Source of the DNA: Bacteroidales bacterium
Lineage (GTDB): Bacteria > Bacteroidota > Bacteroidia > Bacteroidales > P3
DNA length: 64,000 nt
Direction of reading: 5' to 3'
NCBI GenBank assembly: GCA_017469625.1
Contig: JAFUGA010000018.1
Coordinates: 229,629 to 293,628 of the forward strand
In this document: positions 55,679 through 63,793 of the stretch, in pieces
How positions within the stretch are numbered: position 1 is the first letter of the stretch
Layout: each line of letters opens with the position of its first letter
Made by a program: the position numbers and the translations under genes
Notes under the pieces: model-generated
Database searches by the model: none
The model's input: the letters and a program-made list of their open reading frames with translations, nothing else
What the model was told of the DNA's origin: nothing

Positions 55679-58015
55679 TTATTGTATTTTCAATTTTGCA
55701 AATTTAAGTATTAGCACTCTCTGTCCCATCTCTCCAAAATCTACATGTGCTCTTTTATCCTTGTCTTTTAACTCTACCTCTGTAACTGTTCCATATCCAA
55801 ATTTGGAATGATGAACCTTTACTCCTACTTCTATTTCTTCATCTTTTGCAAGGTGCCAACTGTCATCTAATCCCTCTTCTTTTTTCTTCAAATTCAAAGA
55901 AGATTTCTTGTCTGTCAAAGAATTATGACGCAAAGATGTTAAAGGCTCTTTTTTCTTTAACGAAATAAAAGATTTATTATTTTCTTTCTGTTGAAAAGAT
56001 ATTGTAGATAATTTTTCTTTTTTGCTATCATCTACTATATTCAAATACTTCTGACTTATCTCTCTTACAAAACGAGATGTTTCTCCAAAATCTACACTAC
56101 CATTTCTAAACCTCATATTTGCAGAAGTAAGTATAAGATTTTTTCTTGCTCGTGTTATGGCCACGTAAAACAGTCTTCTCTCCTCTTCTATATCTTCTCT
56201 TGTAGCGAAAGAAAGTGTAGATGGAAACAAATTCTCTTCCATACCTACTACATACACGTTGTCAAATTCCAATCCTTTGGCTGAATGTATGGTCATAAGT
56301 TTTACTTTGTTACTTTCTTCATCTTCTTCCACATCTGTGCTGGTCATAAGAGATATTTGTTGCAAAAAAACATCTAAGGTCTTGTTTTCTATACTTATCT
56401 CTTCACCTGTCAAAGAGTCAATTATAGACTCTTCTTCTGTTTCTACAAAAGACTGCATACCAGAAAGAAATTCCTCTACATTCTCCAACCTATCCTTGTC
56501 TTCCTGTTCTTTCAATAAAGCTAAATCTGTCTTAATACCACTCCTATTTATAATATCTTTTCCCAATGTATATGCATCATCTGTTTCTACTCTGCCTGTA
56601 AAAGATTTTATCATAAGACAAAAATCCGTTAAAGCACTGACTGCCCGTGGTGTTATTTGAAAAGGATTGTTCGGTGTAATACTTTCAGCCAAATGAAACA
56701 AAGGAAGATTGTATTGTTGTGCTGCTATCTTCAGTCTATCCATTGTTGTAGCACCTATACCTCTTGCAGGGTAATTTACTATTCTTTCAAATGCTTCATC
56801 ATCGCTATTATTCACCACAAGCCTTAGATAAGCTATGATATTTTTTATTTCCTTTCGTGCGTAAAATGATGTACTATTATAAATAATGTATGGTATATTC
56901 TTAAGTCTTAAACTATCTTCAAAAGTCCTTGATTGGCTATTGGTTCTATATAGTATAGCAGTGCTGAAAGAATCTTTGCTTTCTTGTAAATCTTGTTGTA
57001 TTTTCTTTCCTACCCAATCTGCTTCCTCTCTATCCGATGGAAGTATTCTATACGTAATCTTTTCTCCCTCTGGATTATCTGTCCAAATGGTTTTAGGTAT
57101 TTGCTTTTCATTTTTTGCAATAACCTCATTGGCTGCATTTATTATATTTTCTGTAGAACGGTAATTTTGTTCCAACTTAAAAGTTTTTGCGTTTGGATAA
57201 TCCTTATTGAAATTCAGTATATTTGATATGTTTGCTCCTCTAAACGAATATATACTTTGTGCATCATCGCCTACAACACATATATTTTTATGAAAGTCTG
57301 CAAGCACCTTTATAATATGATATTGAGAATAGTTTGTATCTTGGTACTCATCTACAAGTATATACTTAAATCTTCTTTGATATTTCTCCCTTACATCTGA
57401 ATAATCTCTCAATAAGACGTTCATATTAAACAATATATCATCAAAATCCATAGCGTTGTTTTGGAATAAACGCTTTTGATATACTGCATAAACTTTGTAA
57501 AACAAAGGTATCTTACTTGCATTATCATCTGCCAAAAACAGACCTTCTGTTGCGTAAGCCTCAGGTGAATACAATGCACTTTTAGCATAAGATATACGGG
57601 TAAGCATTCTACCTTTCTTGTATTGTTTTTCGTCCAAATTCAGACTTTTTACTATATCTACTATAAGTTTTTTGCTATCATCATCATCGTATATCGTGTA
57701 GTTTTTTGTATAACCCAACCTTTCTGCCTCCATTCTCAATATTCTGGAGAAAATAGAGTGAAAAGTACCTACAAGCAAACCTTTGGCCTCTATTCCAACA
57801 AGGTCTATTATTCTTTCTTGCATTTCTTTTGCAGCCTTATTGGTAAAAGTAAGGGCTATGATACTAAAAGGAGAAACACCCTGTTGCAACAAATAAGCAA
57901 TCTTGTAAGTCAATGTTCTTGTCTTTCCACTACCCGCTCCTGCTATTATCATTATAGGACCGTCTGTTTGCTCTACGGCCTGCCGTTGTACAGTATTTAA
58001 TCCGTCTAAAATCAT
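55679..58015 (-). CDS. uvrD: UvrD/PcrA/Rep-type DNA helicase
   Basis: 778 residues. SF1A 3'-5' helicase of repair and replication. Motifs: Walker A GAGSGKT (26-32), LTFTNKAAKEMQERI, VDEYQDTN, VVGDDAQSIYSFRGA, QNYRSTENI, VKLMTIHSAKGLEFDNVYVVGMEE, and VAITRARKN. The C-terminal tail has a Tudor-like GVKVHHSKFGYGTVTEVE segment, as in PcrA, which binds RNA polymerase. The start ATG is four bases from a promoter box, suggesting a leaderless message. Confidence 0.94.
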   Translation of the reverse strand: MILDGLNTVQRQAVEQTDGPIMIIAGAGSGKTRTLTYKIAYLLQQGVSPFSIIALTFTNKAAKEMQERIIDLVGIEAKGLLVGTFHSIFSRILRMEAERLGYTKNYTIYDDDDSKKLIVDIVKSLNLDEKQYKKGRMLTRISYAKSALYSPEAYATEGLFLADDNASKIPLFYKVYAVYQKRLFQNNAMDFDDILFNMNVLLRDYSDVREKYQRRFKYILVDEYQDTNYSQYHIIKVLADFHKNICVVGDDAQSIYSFRGANISNILNFNKDYPNAKTFKLEQNYRSTENIINAANEVIAKNEKQIPKTIWTDNPEGEKITYRILPSDREEADWVGKKIQQDLQESKDSFSTAILYRTNSQSRTFEDSLRLKNIPYIIYNSTSFYARKEIKNIIAYLRLVVNNSDDEAFERIVNYPARGIGATTMDRLKIAAQQYNLPLFHLAESITPNNPFQITPRAVSALTDFCLMIKSFTGRVETDDAYTLGKDIINRSGIKTDLALLKEQEDKDRLENVEEFLSGMQSFVETEEESIIDSLTGEEISIENKTLDVFLQQISLMTSTDVEEDEESNKVKLMTIHSAKGLEFDNVYVVGMEENLFPSTLSFATREDIEEERRLFYVAITRARKNLILTSANMRFRNGSVDFGETSRFVREISQKYLNIVDDSKKEKLSTISFQQKENNKSFISLKKKEPLTSLRHNSLTDKKSSLNLKKKEEGLDDSWHLAKDEEIEVGVKVHHSKFGYGTVTEVELKDKDKRAHVDFGEMGQRVLILKFAKLKIQ
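55698..55705 (-). promoter_or_regulatory. -7 promoter box (TAAATTTG) for the DUF4290-murA operon
   Basis: Exact TAnnTTTG match on the minus strand inside the last codons of the helicase gene, 25 nt before the DUF4290 ATG. Confidence 0.65.
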
Positions 58016-58019
58016 ACTG

Positions 58020-58027
58020 CAAAGATA
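58020..58027 (-). promoter_or_regulatory. -7 promoter box (TATCTTTG) for the helicase gene
   Basis: Exact TAnnTTTG match on the minus strand with only 4 nt to the ATG at 58015; implies transcription starts at the start codon. Confidence 0.7.
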
Positions 58028-58091
58028 AGAAATAATATCAAAATTTGATACTCTTTTATCAAAAAATAGTATTTCTTTATTTTATCTCTCA

Positions 58092-58259
58092 CTAAACGAA
58101 GTTTTAACTCCCTCTTTCTTCGTTTTAATTTTCTAAAACTTGATTCTAATTTTCTATCTCTTTGTTTTAATTTCGTAGAACTTTGTTTTAGAAAATTCTT
58201 TCTTTGTTTTAGAAAATTAAAACAAAGTTTCGTGAGAGCGAAATAAAGAGATAGAAAAA
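58092..58259. repeat. 21-bp modular array 8 (8 units)
   Basis: Eight units from 58092; centres GAA, TTC, TTG, TTT, TTT, TTT, AAA, AAA. The first unit is slightly decayed (CTAAAC). TCTTTC arms appear twice. The strand switch between units six and seven forms a perfect 10-bp hairpin around GAAAAT. Lies between the divergent helicase and pyrB genes. Confidence 0.95.
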
Positions 58260-58405
58260 ACAGAAGTTAATTAAAAAAATCTACTTTTTATTTTTCCTTT
58301 CTACTTGGTTAATTTTGAATAAGTAGGAGGAGGTTTTGGTTGGTTGTTATTAAGAGAAAAAATTATTTTTTTTGATTAAAACAATGTTAGATAAGAAAAT
58401 AATTG

Positions 58406-58413
58406 TATCTTTG
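58406..58413 (+). promoter_or_regulatory. -7 promoter box (TATCTTTG) for pyrBI
   Basis: Exact TAnnTTTG match; predicts a leader of about 170 nt before pyrB, holding a leader peptide and terminator. Confidence 0.75.
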
Positions 58414-58454
58414 CAAGAAACATTTTAAGGAAAGTGAAAAACGAAATAATCAAT

Positions 58455-58538
58455 ATGAGGAATTGTAGTGTAGAGAATAAACAATCTCGTGATTATTTGT
58501 TTTTCTGTTATTTAGAATTAGAAACGACTTTTATTTAA
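58455..58538 (+). CDS. Putative pyrBI leader peptide
   Basis: 27 codons, beginning MRNCSVENKQSRDYL and ending in LELETTFI. Codons 13-20 coincide with a T-rich stretch (TTATTTGTTTTTCTGTTATT) ahead of the terminator stem; the stop TAA lies in the loop/right arm of that stem. This is the layout of pyrL, the leader peptide of E. coli pyrBI, where coupled translation prevents termination when UTP is low. No sequence similarity to PyrL is claimed; a weak AAUC-UCGU-GAUU pause hairpin may precede the T-rich run. Confidence 0.5.
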   Translation: MRNCSVENKQSRDYLFFCYLELETTFI

Positions 58539-58555
58539 AGGTCGTTTTCTTTTTG
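58521..58555 (+). terminator. Intrinsic terminator (attenuator) in the pyrBI leader
   Basis: AAACGAC-TTTT (58522-58532) pairs with AAAG-GTCGTTT (58537-58547) with one G-T pair and an ATTT loop, followed by TTTTCTTTTT. It stands 34 nt before pyrB and after the pyrB promoter, so it must be read through or bypassed for expression. Confidence 0.75.
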
Positions 58556-58589
58556 TTTATTTGAAAAGAACGAAAAATATTGATAGATT

Positions 58590-59519
58590 ATGACAAATTT
58601 AAAGGGTAAAAATCTAATCTCAATCACGGATTACACAAAAGAAGACTATTTGACCGTGCTTGATTTAGCAGAAAAATTTGAAAAAAATCCTAATCAACCT
58701 GTGTTGTCTGATAAGGTTGTTGGGTCATTGTTTTTTGAACCATCTACACGTACTCGTTTGAGTTTTGAGACTGCTGCCAATCGTCTTGGTGCAAGGGTAA
58801 TAGGTTTCTCTAATACAGCCGCTACTTCTCTTACAAAGGGTGAAAGTTTGCACGATACCATTATGATGGTTTCTTCTTACGTGGATATAATAGTTATGCG
58901 TCATCACAAAGACGGTGCTTCTCGTTATGCAAGTGAAGTATCTCCTGTACCTCTTATCAATGCAGGTGATGGTAGCAACCAACACCCTACACAATGTATG
59001 TTAGACCTTTATTCTATCCGCAAGACTCAGGGAACTTTGGATAATTTACAAATAGCAATGGTTGGTGATTTGAAGTATGGTCGTACTGTTCATTCATTAG
59101 TACAGGCTATGAGCAACTTTGGTGCTGAGTTTCATTTCGTTTCACCAGAATCTTTGGCTATGCCTGACAACGTAAAAGCATACGCTAACAATGCTGGTCT
59201 TAAATACCATGAATACAGAAAATTGGAAGACGTTATACCTTTTGCAGATATTATCTATATGACCAGAATTCAAAAGGAACGTTTCCCAGATGTATTGGAA
59301 TATGAAAAAGTAAAAGACTCTTATATTTTGAATGCATCTTTGTTGAATGGTTGCAAAGACAATATGAAAGTTCTTCACCCATTGCCTCGTGTAAATGAGA
59401 TTTCTATGGACGTAGATAAGACAAAATATGCTTATTATTTCCAACAAGCAAAGAACGGTATGTTTGTAAGACAAGCACTTATCGCTTCTATATTGGGATA
59501 CGCTGACCAAATAAAATAA
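58590..59519 (+). CDS. pyrB: Aspartate carbamoyltransferase catalytic subunit
   Basis: 309 residues; carbamoyl phosphate + aspartate to carbamoyl aspartate in pyrimidine synthesis. Seen: FEPSTRTRLSFE carbamoyl-phosphate loop, the 80s loop TSLTKGESLHDT, GDGSNQHPTQ, KYGRTVHSL, and HPLPRVNEI. pyrI follows 33 nt downstream, predicting the CTP-regulated (PyrB3)2(PyrI2)3 holoenzyme. Preceded by a leader with terminator and short ORF. Confidence 0.97.
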   Translation: MTNLKGKNLISITDYTKEDYLTVLDLAEKFEKNPNQPVLSDKVVGSLFFEPSTRTRLSFETAANRLGARVIGFSNTAATSLTKGESLHDTIMMVSSYVDIIVMRHHKDGASRYASEVSPVPLINAGDGSNQHPTQCMLDLYSIRKTQGTLDNLQIAMVGDLKYGRTVHSLVQAMSNFGAEFHFVSPESLAMPDNVKAYANNAGLKYHEYRKLEDVIPFADIIYMTRIQKERFPDVLEYEKVKDSYILNASLLNGCKDNMKVLHPLPRVNEISMDVDKTKYAYYFQQAKNGMFVRQALIASILGYADQIK

Positions 59520-59552
59520 TAAGGTATTAACAATAAAACGAAAGGATATATT

Positions 59553-60008
59553 ATGACAACTAATAATAAAGAACTTATAGTAAAGAAAATAGAAAATGGT
59601 ACTGTAATAGACCATATTCCAGCAGATAAAGTTTTTGATGTTGTAAGAATACTTGGCTTGATTTCTTTGGAAGACGAGGTTCTTATAGGAACAAATCTTG
59701 AGAGTAAAAAGTATGGTAGAAAAGGTATAATAAAGGCAACTAATAAATTCTTTGATTGTGAAGAGATAGACAAACTTGCCATCATTGCTCCTACTGCTAC
59801 ACTTATTACTATAAAGAATTACGAAGTGGTAGAAAAGAAATCTCTTTCTATACCAAAAGAAATACACAAGATAGTAAAGTGTATAAACCCTAACTGTGTT
59901 ACAAATGTAGAGGAAATAGATACTCAGTTCAATGTAGTTTCAGAAGAACCTCTTACTATACAATGTCATTACTGTGAAAAGACTATGACTAATATCAATT
60001 TCAAATAA
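59553..60008 (+). CDS. pyrI: Aspartate carbamoyltransferase regulatory subunit
   Basis: 151 residues. N-terminal allosteric domain binding CTP/ATP (VKKIENGTVIDHIPADKVFDVVRILGL) and C-terminal zinc domain with CINPNC and CHYCEK, the four cysteines holding the structural zinc that contacts PyrB. Terminator follows. Confidence 0.96.
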   Translation: MTTNNKELIVKKIENGTVIDHIPADKVFDVVRILGLISLEDEVLIGTNLESKKYGRKGIIKATNKFFDCEEIDKLAIIAPTATLITIKNYEVVEKKSLSIPKEIHKIVKCINPNCVTNVEEIDTQFNVVSEEPLTIQCHYCEKTMTNINFK

Positions 60009-60032
60009 TAGTCATTCTTTCTCTAAAACCAC

Positions 60033-60072
60033 AAACTCCTAAACCTATGATACAGTTTAGGAGTTTTATTTT
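60033..60072 (+). terminator. Intrinsic terminator after pyrBI
   Basis: 12-bp perfect stem (60033-60044 with 60055-60066), 10-nt loop, T-rich tail. Confidence 0.85.
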
Positions 60073-60144
60073 CATAAACAACATTATCTTTTTGTTTATG
60101 CGAATAAAGAAAGAGGGAAGTTTTGTAAAAAATGAATTCTTTTG

Positions 60145-60152
60145 TACCTTTG
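60145..60152 (+). promoter_or_regulatory. -7 promoter box (TACCTTTG) for xseAB
   Basis: Exact TAnnTTTG match 23 nt before the xseA ATG. Confidence 0.75.
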
Positions 60153-60175
60153 CAGAAAATTATAATAAATAAGGA

Positions 60176-61411
60176 ATGGAAGACAAAAACATATATACGT
60201 TACTTGATTTCTGCACTTCGTTGGAAAACAACATAAAGAACACTTATCCTAAGAGTTTTTGGATAAAAGCAGAGATTTCTAAACTAAACCTATATAATTA
60301 TTCTGGTCATGCCTATCCTGAATTGGTAGAAAAGAAAGATAATAAGATAGTTGCACAAATAAGGTCTATTATTTGGAAGAATGATTTTCTAAGAATAAAT
60401 GCAAAGTTTCTACAAGTTACAAAACAACCTCTGCAAGATGGTTTAAGTATTACTTGTCGTGCAAGGTTATCATATAACGCTCTTTATGGGTTAAGTCTTA
60501 TTATAGAGGATATTGACCCGTATATTACTTTGGGAGATTTGGAGAGAGAGAAATTTGAGTGTATAGAAAGACTGAAACGAGAAAATATTTGGAACGAAAA
60601 CAAAAACAAATCTCTTGCTATGCTACCTCAACGTTTAGCTATCATCTCTGTAAAAACGAGTAAAGGTTACAGCGATTTTATGCAAACAATACAAGAAAAC
60701 AATCATGGTTTTGCTTTCTTTACTTATATGTTTCATTCTCTTTTACAAGGAGATGGAGCCAGCATTCAGATGGTAGAGGCTTTGAATATAATAGAACAGG
60801 TAAAAGATTATTTTGATTGTGTCCTTATCATAAGAGGAGGAGGTGGCGATATAGGTCTTTCTTGTTATAACAACTATATGCTTTGCAGAAAAATAGCAAC
60901 GTTTCCTTTACCTATATTGACAGGTATAGGTCATTCAACCAACGAAACCGTTGCCGAAATGATTAGTTATCAAAACTGCATAACACCAACAGCCTTAGCA
61001 GAATTCGTACTCAAAAGATTTGAGAATTTTCAGCAGAGTTTAGACTCTTTAAAAGATAGTTTGGTAAAAAATTCTAAACTTTTGCTTGACAGAGAAAAGA
61101 CTAACCTTGATTTTTCTAAGAAAAGAATTGTTACCAATAGTAGTAAGGCTATCATATTAGAAAAACATAAATGTGAAAATCTTAAAAAAGATATAACAAA
61201 AGGAGTAAATATCTTCTTTGATAAAGAGCATACAAAAATAGATAATATAAACAAGATTATCAACACTTTAAAACCTGAAAACATATTAAAGAAAGGCTAC
61301 TCTATTACTACATTGAACGGTAATATAATAACAAACGCCAATCAGGTAAAAAAGAACGATAAAATAATAACTAAAACCTTCAACGGAGAATTCTCCTCTA
61401 TAGTAGAATAA
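60176..61411 (+). CDS. xseA: Exodeoxyribonuclease VII large subunit
   Basis: 411 residues. N-terminal OB domain (about 1-105, FWIKAEISKLNLYNYSGHAYPELVEK), catalytic middle with VLIIRGGGGDIGLSCYNNYMLCRKIATFPLPILTGIGHSTNETVAEMI, a long coiled coil (about 280-355), and a C-terminal ILKKGYSITTLNGNIITN. Single-strand DNA exonuclease with XseB. Start follows an AAGGA ribosome site. xseB begins 17 nt downstream. Confidence 0.95.
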   Translation: MEDKNIYTLLDFCTSLENNIKNTYPKSFWIKAEISKLNLYNYSGHAYPELVEKKDNKIVAQIRSIIWKNDFLRINAKFLQVTKQPLQDGLSITCRARLSYNALYGLSLIIEDIDPYITLGDLEREKFECIERLKRENIWNENKNKSLAMLPQRLAIISVKTSKGYSDFMQTIQENNHGFAFFTYMFHSLLQGDGASIQMVEALNIIEQVKDYFDCVLIIRGGGGDIGLSCYNNYMLCRKIATFPLPILTGIGHSTNETVAEMISYQNCITPTALAEFVLKRFENFQQSLDSLKDSLVKNSKLLLDREKTNLDFSKKRIVTNSSKAIILEKHKCENLKKDITKGVNIFFDKEHTKIDNINKIINTLKPENILKKGYSITTLNGNIITNANQVKKNDKIITKTFNGEFSSIVE

Positions 61412-61428
61412 CATAAAACAATATAAAT

Positions 61429-61629
61429 ATGGAAAAACAAGAATTAGATTACAAACAAGCATACAACGAACTACAATCTATTGTCAAAGAGATAGAAAGC
61501 AATGATATAAATGTAGATTCTCTTTCAAAGAAAATAGAACGAGCAATCTATTTAATCAATTATTGCAAAGACAAATTGCAAAACATAGAAGTAGATGTAA
61601 ATAAACTTATAGAAGATATAGAAAGGTAG
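61429..61629 (+). CDS. xseB: Exodeoxyribonuclease VII small subunit
   Basis: 66 residues, helical hairpin: YKQAYNELQSIVKEIESNDINVDSLSKKIERAIYLINYCKDKLQNIEVDVNKL, the XseB pattern. Several copies bind the XseA coiled coil. Ends before a bidirectional terminator. Confidence 0.93.
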   Translation: MEKQELDYKQAYNELQSIVKEIESNDINVDSLSKKIERAIYLINYCKDKLQNIEVDVNKLIEDIER

Positions 61630-61641
61630 AAAGAGAAAAAC

Positions 61642-61698
61642 AAAATCCCCACTTCATTGTCTAATAAATCATTTATAAAACAATGAAATGGGGTTTTT
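61642..61698. terminator. Bidirectional terminator between xseB and the PepSY-like lipoprotein
   Basis: CCCCACTTCATTGT (61647-61660) pairs with ACAATGAAATGGGG (61680-61693) with one mismatch, 19-nt loop, TTTTT on the right and an A-rich tract on the left. Confidence 0.8.
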
Positions 61699-61725
61699 AC
61701 CACCTTTTCTTTTTATAAGGAAATC

Positions 61726-62181
61726 TTAATCTATTACTTTATTGAAATTTCCTCTAAGGTCAAACTGCAATTTTTTAGTTTCACCTTTCTTTTTTATACT
61801 TACCTCGTAAGATTTCTGGTTTTTAATATCTGAGATATAAACATCGTCTATCTTATAATCTGCATAATTCTCTTTAACAAAGTCTGTTATATCTGAAGGA
61901 ACATAATCCTTTGGTATAACATAATATGTTTCTGTTCCTGTACGAGTAAATTTCACCTTACAGTCATTATCTGTAGTGTTGAAATTTGCAAAATAAGTAT
62001 TAGAATCTGCCATCTCCCATTTTACTTTTTGTAAATCTGTGTCGGCATATTTTTTCTTAAAATCATTTACATATCTTTCTGGTACATCTCTTTGGTCTAC
62101 AGACTTGTAAGGAGATTTCTTAACAGAAGAGCAACTGAATAATAAAACTACAGTTGCCAATGATATAACATATTTTTTCAT
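61726..62181 (-). CDS. PepSY-like lipoprotein
   Basis: 151 residues. Lipobox LLFSC with Cys at 17. Body contains a PepSY-like (BLIP-fold) pattern: VPERYVNDFKKKYADTDLQKVKWEMADSNTYFANFNTTDNDCKVKFTRTG, then DITDFVKENYADYKIDDVYISDIKNQKSYEVSIKKKGETKKLQFDLRG, two related half-repeats. Periplasmic or outer membrane; binding partner unknown. Monocistronic. Confidence 0.75.
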   Translation of the reverse strand: MKKYVISLATVVLLFSCSSVKKSPYKSVDQRDVPERYVNDFKKKYADTDLQKVKWEMADSNTYFANFNTTDNDCKVKFTRTGTETYYVIPKDYVPSDITDFVKENYADYKIDDVYISDIKNQKSYEVSIKKKGETKKLQFDLRGNFNKVID

Positions 62182-62210
62182 TGTCTTTTTATTTTTTGCT
62201 TTACGAATGG

Positions 62211-62218
62211 CAAAATTA
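62211..62218 (-). promoter_or_regulatory. -7 promoter box (TAATTTTG) for the PepSY-like lipoprotein
   Basis: Exact TAnnTTTG match on the minus strand, 29 nt before the ATG at 62181. Confidence 0.68.
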
Positions 62219-62243
62219 TAAAATTTTGTATAAACTACAAATT

Positions 62244-63035
62244 TTAAATAACTAAAATTTTAAACAAATCTTTAAAATCTATAACACCTATCAAATTTAG
62301 TGCGGTAATAATGATGACAAAGATAATAACCGCTCTAACGAAATTTGCACCTTTTTTCAGTGCGTATTTACCTGCTATCCACGTTCCTATAATCATTCCC
62401 ACAGAATGAATTAAACCATAAATCCAATACTCCAACTGTATTCCACCTCTTGCAAAGAAAACCGTAATAGCAACTACTGTATATAAGAACATCATAGCCA
62501 ATTTTACGGCTGCTGTTTTTATCAAATCATAACCTAAAAGCATAGACAGTGCTGCTATAATCAAAAAACCTGTACCTGCTTGCACAAATCCACCATAAAA
62601 TCCTATAGCCATAAAGATAGGAAAATAAAGTATGTACTCTTTAGTGGATAGTTTTTCTTTTTCTATGGGTTTTATCTTTCTTTCTACAAAGATAAAGATT
62701 ATCATTATTAGAAGTATGATAGCAAAGGATATGGAAAAAACTCTTTCACTTATCTTTACCGCTGTAAGAGAACCCAATAAAGCACCAATCATTACAGGTA
62801 TAGAACAAGGCAAGACTTCTTTTAGTTTAAATAAACCTTGTTTAAAGAAAAGAGCAGAACCAAAAGCATCTTGCAACAAGACACCTACCCTATTTACTGC
62901 GTTAGCCGATTGAGGAGGTAATCCCAATGCAAGATACAATGCTATGCTTATAGTCGTGCCTCCAGCCGATAGTGTGTTGATAAAACCTACTAAAACACCT
63001 GAAAGTATTAGTATAAGAACTATAGACAAGGTCAT
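62244..63035 (-). CDS. TauE/SafE-family membrane transporter
   Basis: 263 residues, about eight TM helices in two halves. N-terminal SGVLVGFINTLSAGGTTISIALYLALGLPPQSANAVNRVGVLLQ and middle FYGGFVQAGTGFLIIAALSMLLGYDLIKTAAVKLAMMFLYT match the TauE/SafE (DUF81) repeats. Family members export sulfoacetate, sulfite or related anions; substrate unknown. Eight nt after the next upstream gene, so co-transcribed with it. Confidence 0.88.
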   Translation of the reverse strand: MTLSIVLILILSGVLVGFINTLSAGGTTISIALYLALGLPPQSANAVNRVGVLLQDAFGSALFFKQGLFKLKEVLPCSIPVMIGALLGSLTAVKISERVFSISFAIILLIMIIFIFVERKIKPIEKEKLSTKEYILYFPIFMAIGFYGGFVQAGTGFLIIAALSMLLGYDLIKTAAVKLAMMFLYTVVAITVFFARGGIQLEYWIYGLIHSVGMIIGTWIAGKYALKKGANFVRAVIIFVIIITALNLIGVIDFKDLFKILVI

Positions 63036-63043
63036 TTCCTATG

Positions 63044-63673
63044 TTATTTCTTTCTTATAACAGGTCTTTCGTTTGGCAAATCTCTCATTGCTGGCTGGTC
63101 TTGACGTAAATCTTTTCTCATAGACCTTTTATCTACTCTGGCTTCTACAGTCATATATTTCAATACTACTTCTGGTCTTAAACTTTTTAGTAATTCCTCT
63201 GTGAATTGTCTTTTCATTTCAGCCTTTTTCATATCCACATCCATAGAAGTTCTTAAGAGTTTTTCAGCACCTCTTGAATCCATTTTCAGTTCATCATATG
63301 CTTTTCTATCTTCTCCGAAATTCTCTCTGTAAATATCATCTCTCAATCTCATATACTCTTCATCTATACGGTACAAATTATCTGAATACTCTTTGTATCT
63401 ACTCCAAAATTCGTCCATTTCTCTACCCTCTAAGTGAAGTTCTTTTCTGAAAATCTCATACTTTCTTTGTGTTTGTTCTTCATACTCTGCTCTCATTTCT
63501 TCAGGAGATTTGCCTGTTTGAGCTTTCAAAGCATTCATTCTCTCTATTTCCTTAGGGTCTTGTTTTGAAATCTCTCTCTTTTCCGGTGCTTTCTTTGATG
63601 GATTTTTCTTTTGTGCAAATGCTGGTGATAATAATACCAACGACAATGATAATAATACAACGATTTTTTTCAT
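63044..63673 (-). CDS. Exported helical Spy/CpxP-like protein
   Basis: 209 residues. Signal peptide ending PAFAQ, a basic linker, then two long amphipathic helices rich in Arg/Glu/Lys (YEIFRKELHLEGREMDEFWSRYKEYSDNLYRIDEEYMRLRDDIY ... AEMKRQFTEELLKSLRPEVVLKYMTVE). The helix-turn pattern with a repeated L-x-E-F/W-x-x-Y resembles periplasmic Spy/CpxP-type chaperones or the related Bacteroidota sensor proteins. First gene of a two-gene unit with the TauE-like transporter. Confidence 0.65.
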   Translation of the reverse strand: MKKIVVLLSLSLVLLSPAFAQKKNPSKKAPEKREISKQDPKEIERMNALKAQTGKSPEEMRAEYEEQTQRKYEIFRKELHLEGREMDEFWSRYKEYSDNLYRIDEEYMRLRDDIYRENFGEDRKAYDELKMDSRGAEKLLRTSMDVDMKKAEMKRQFTEELLKSLRPEVVLKYMTVEARVDKRSMRKDLRQDQPAMRDLPNERPVIRKK

Positions 63674-63793
63674 AATAAATAATATTTTAAATTGTTATCT
63701 TCTTAGTATCTTTAACGATATAAAACACAATTTTATTTCATAATATTTAGATATTTTTTTAACAATATTCTTTTTACGATATTTTTCTTGCAA

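Noticed and set aside
59142..59867. 241-codon open frame opposite pyrB/pyrI
   Set aside because: Spans two convincing genes on the other strand; composition is Cys/Tyr/Phe-rich as expected from antisense translation.
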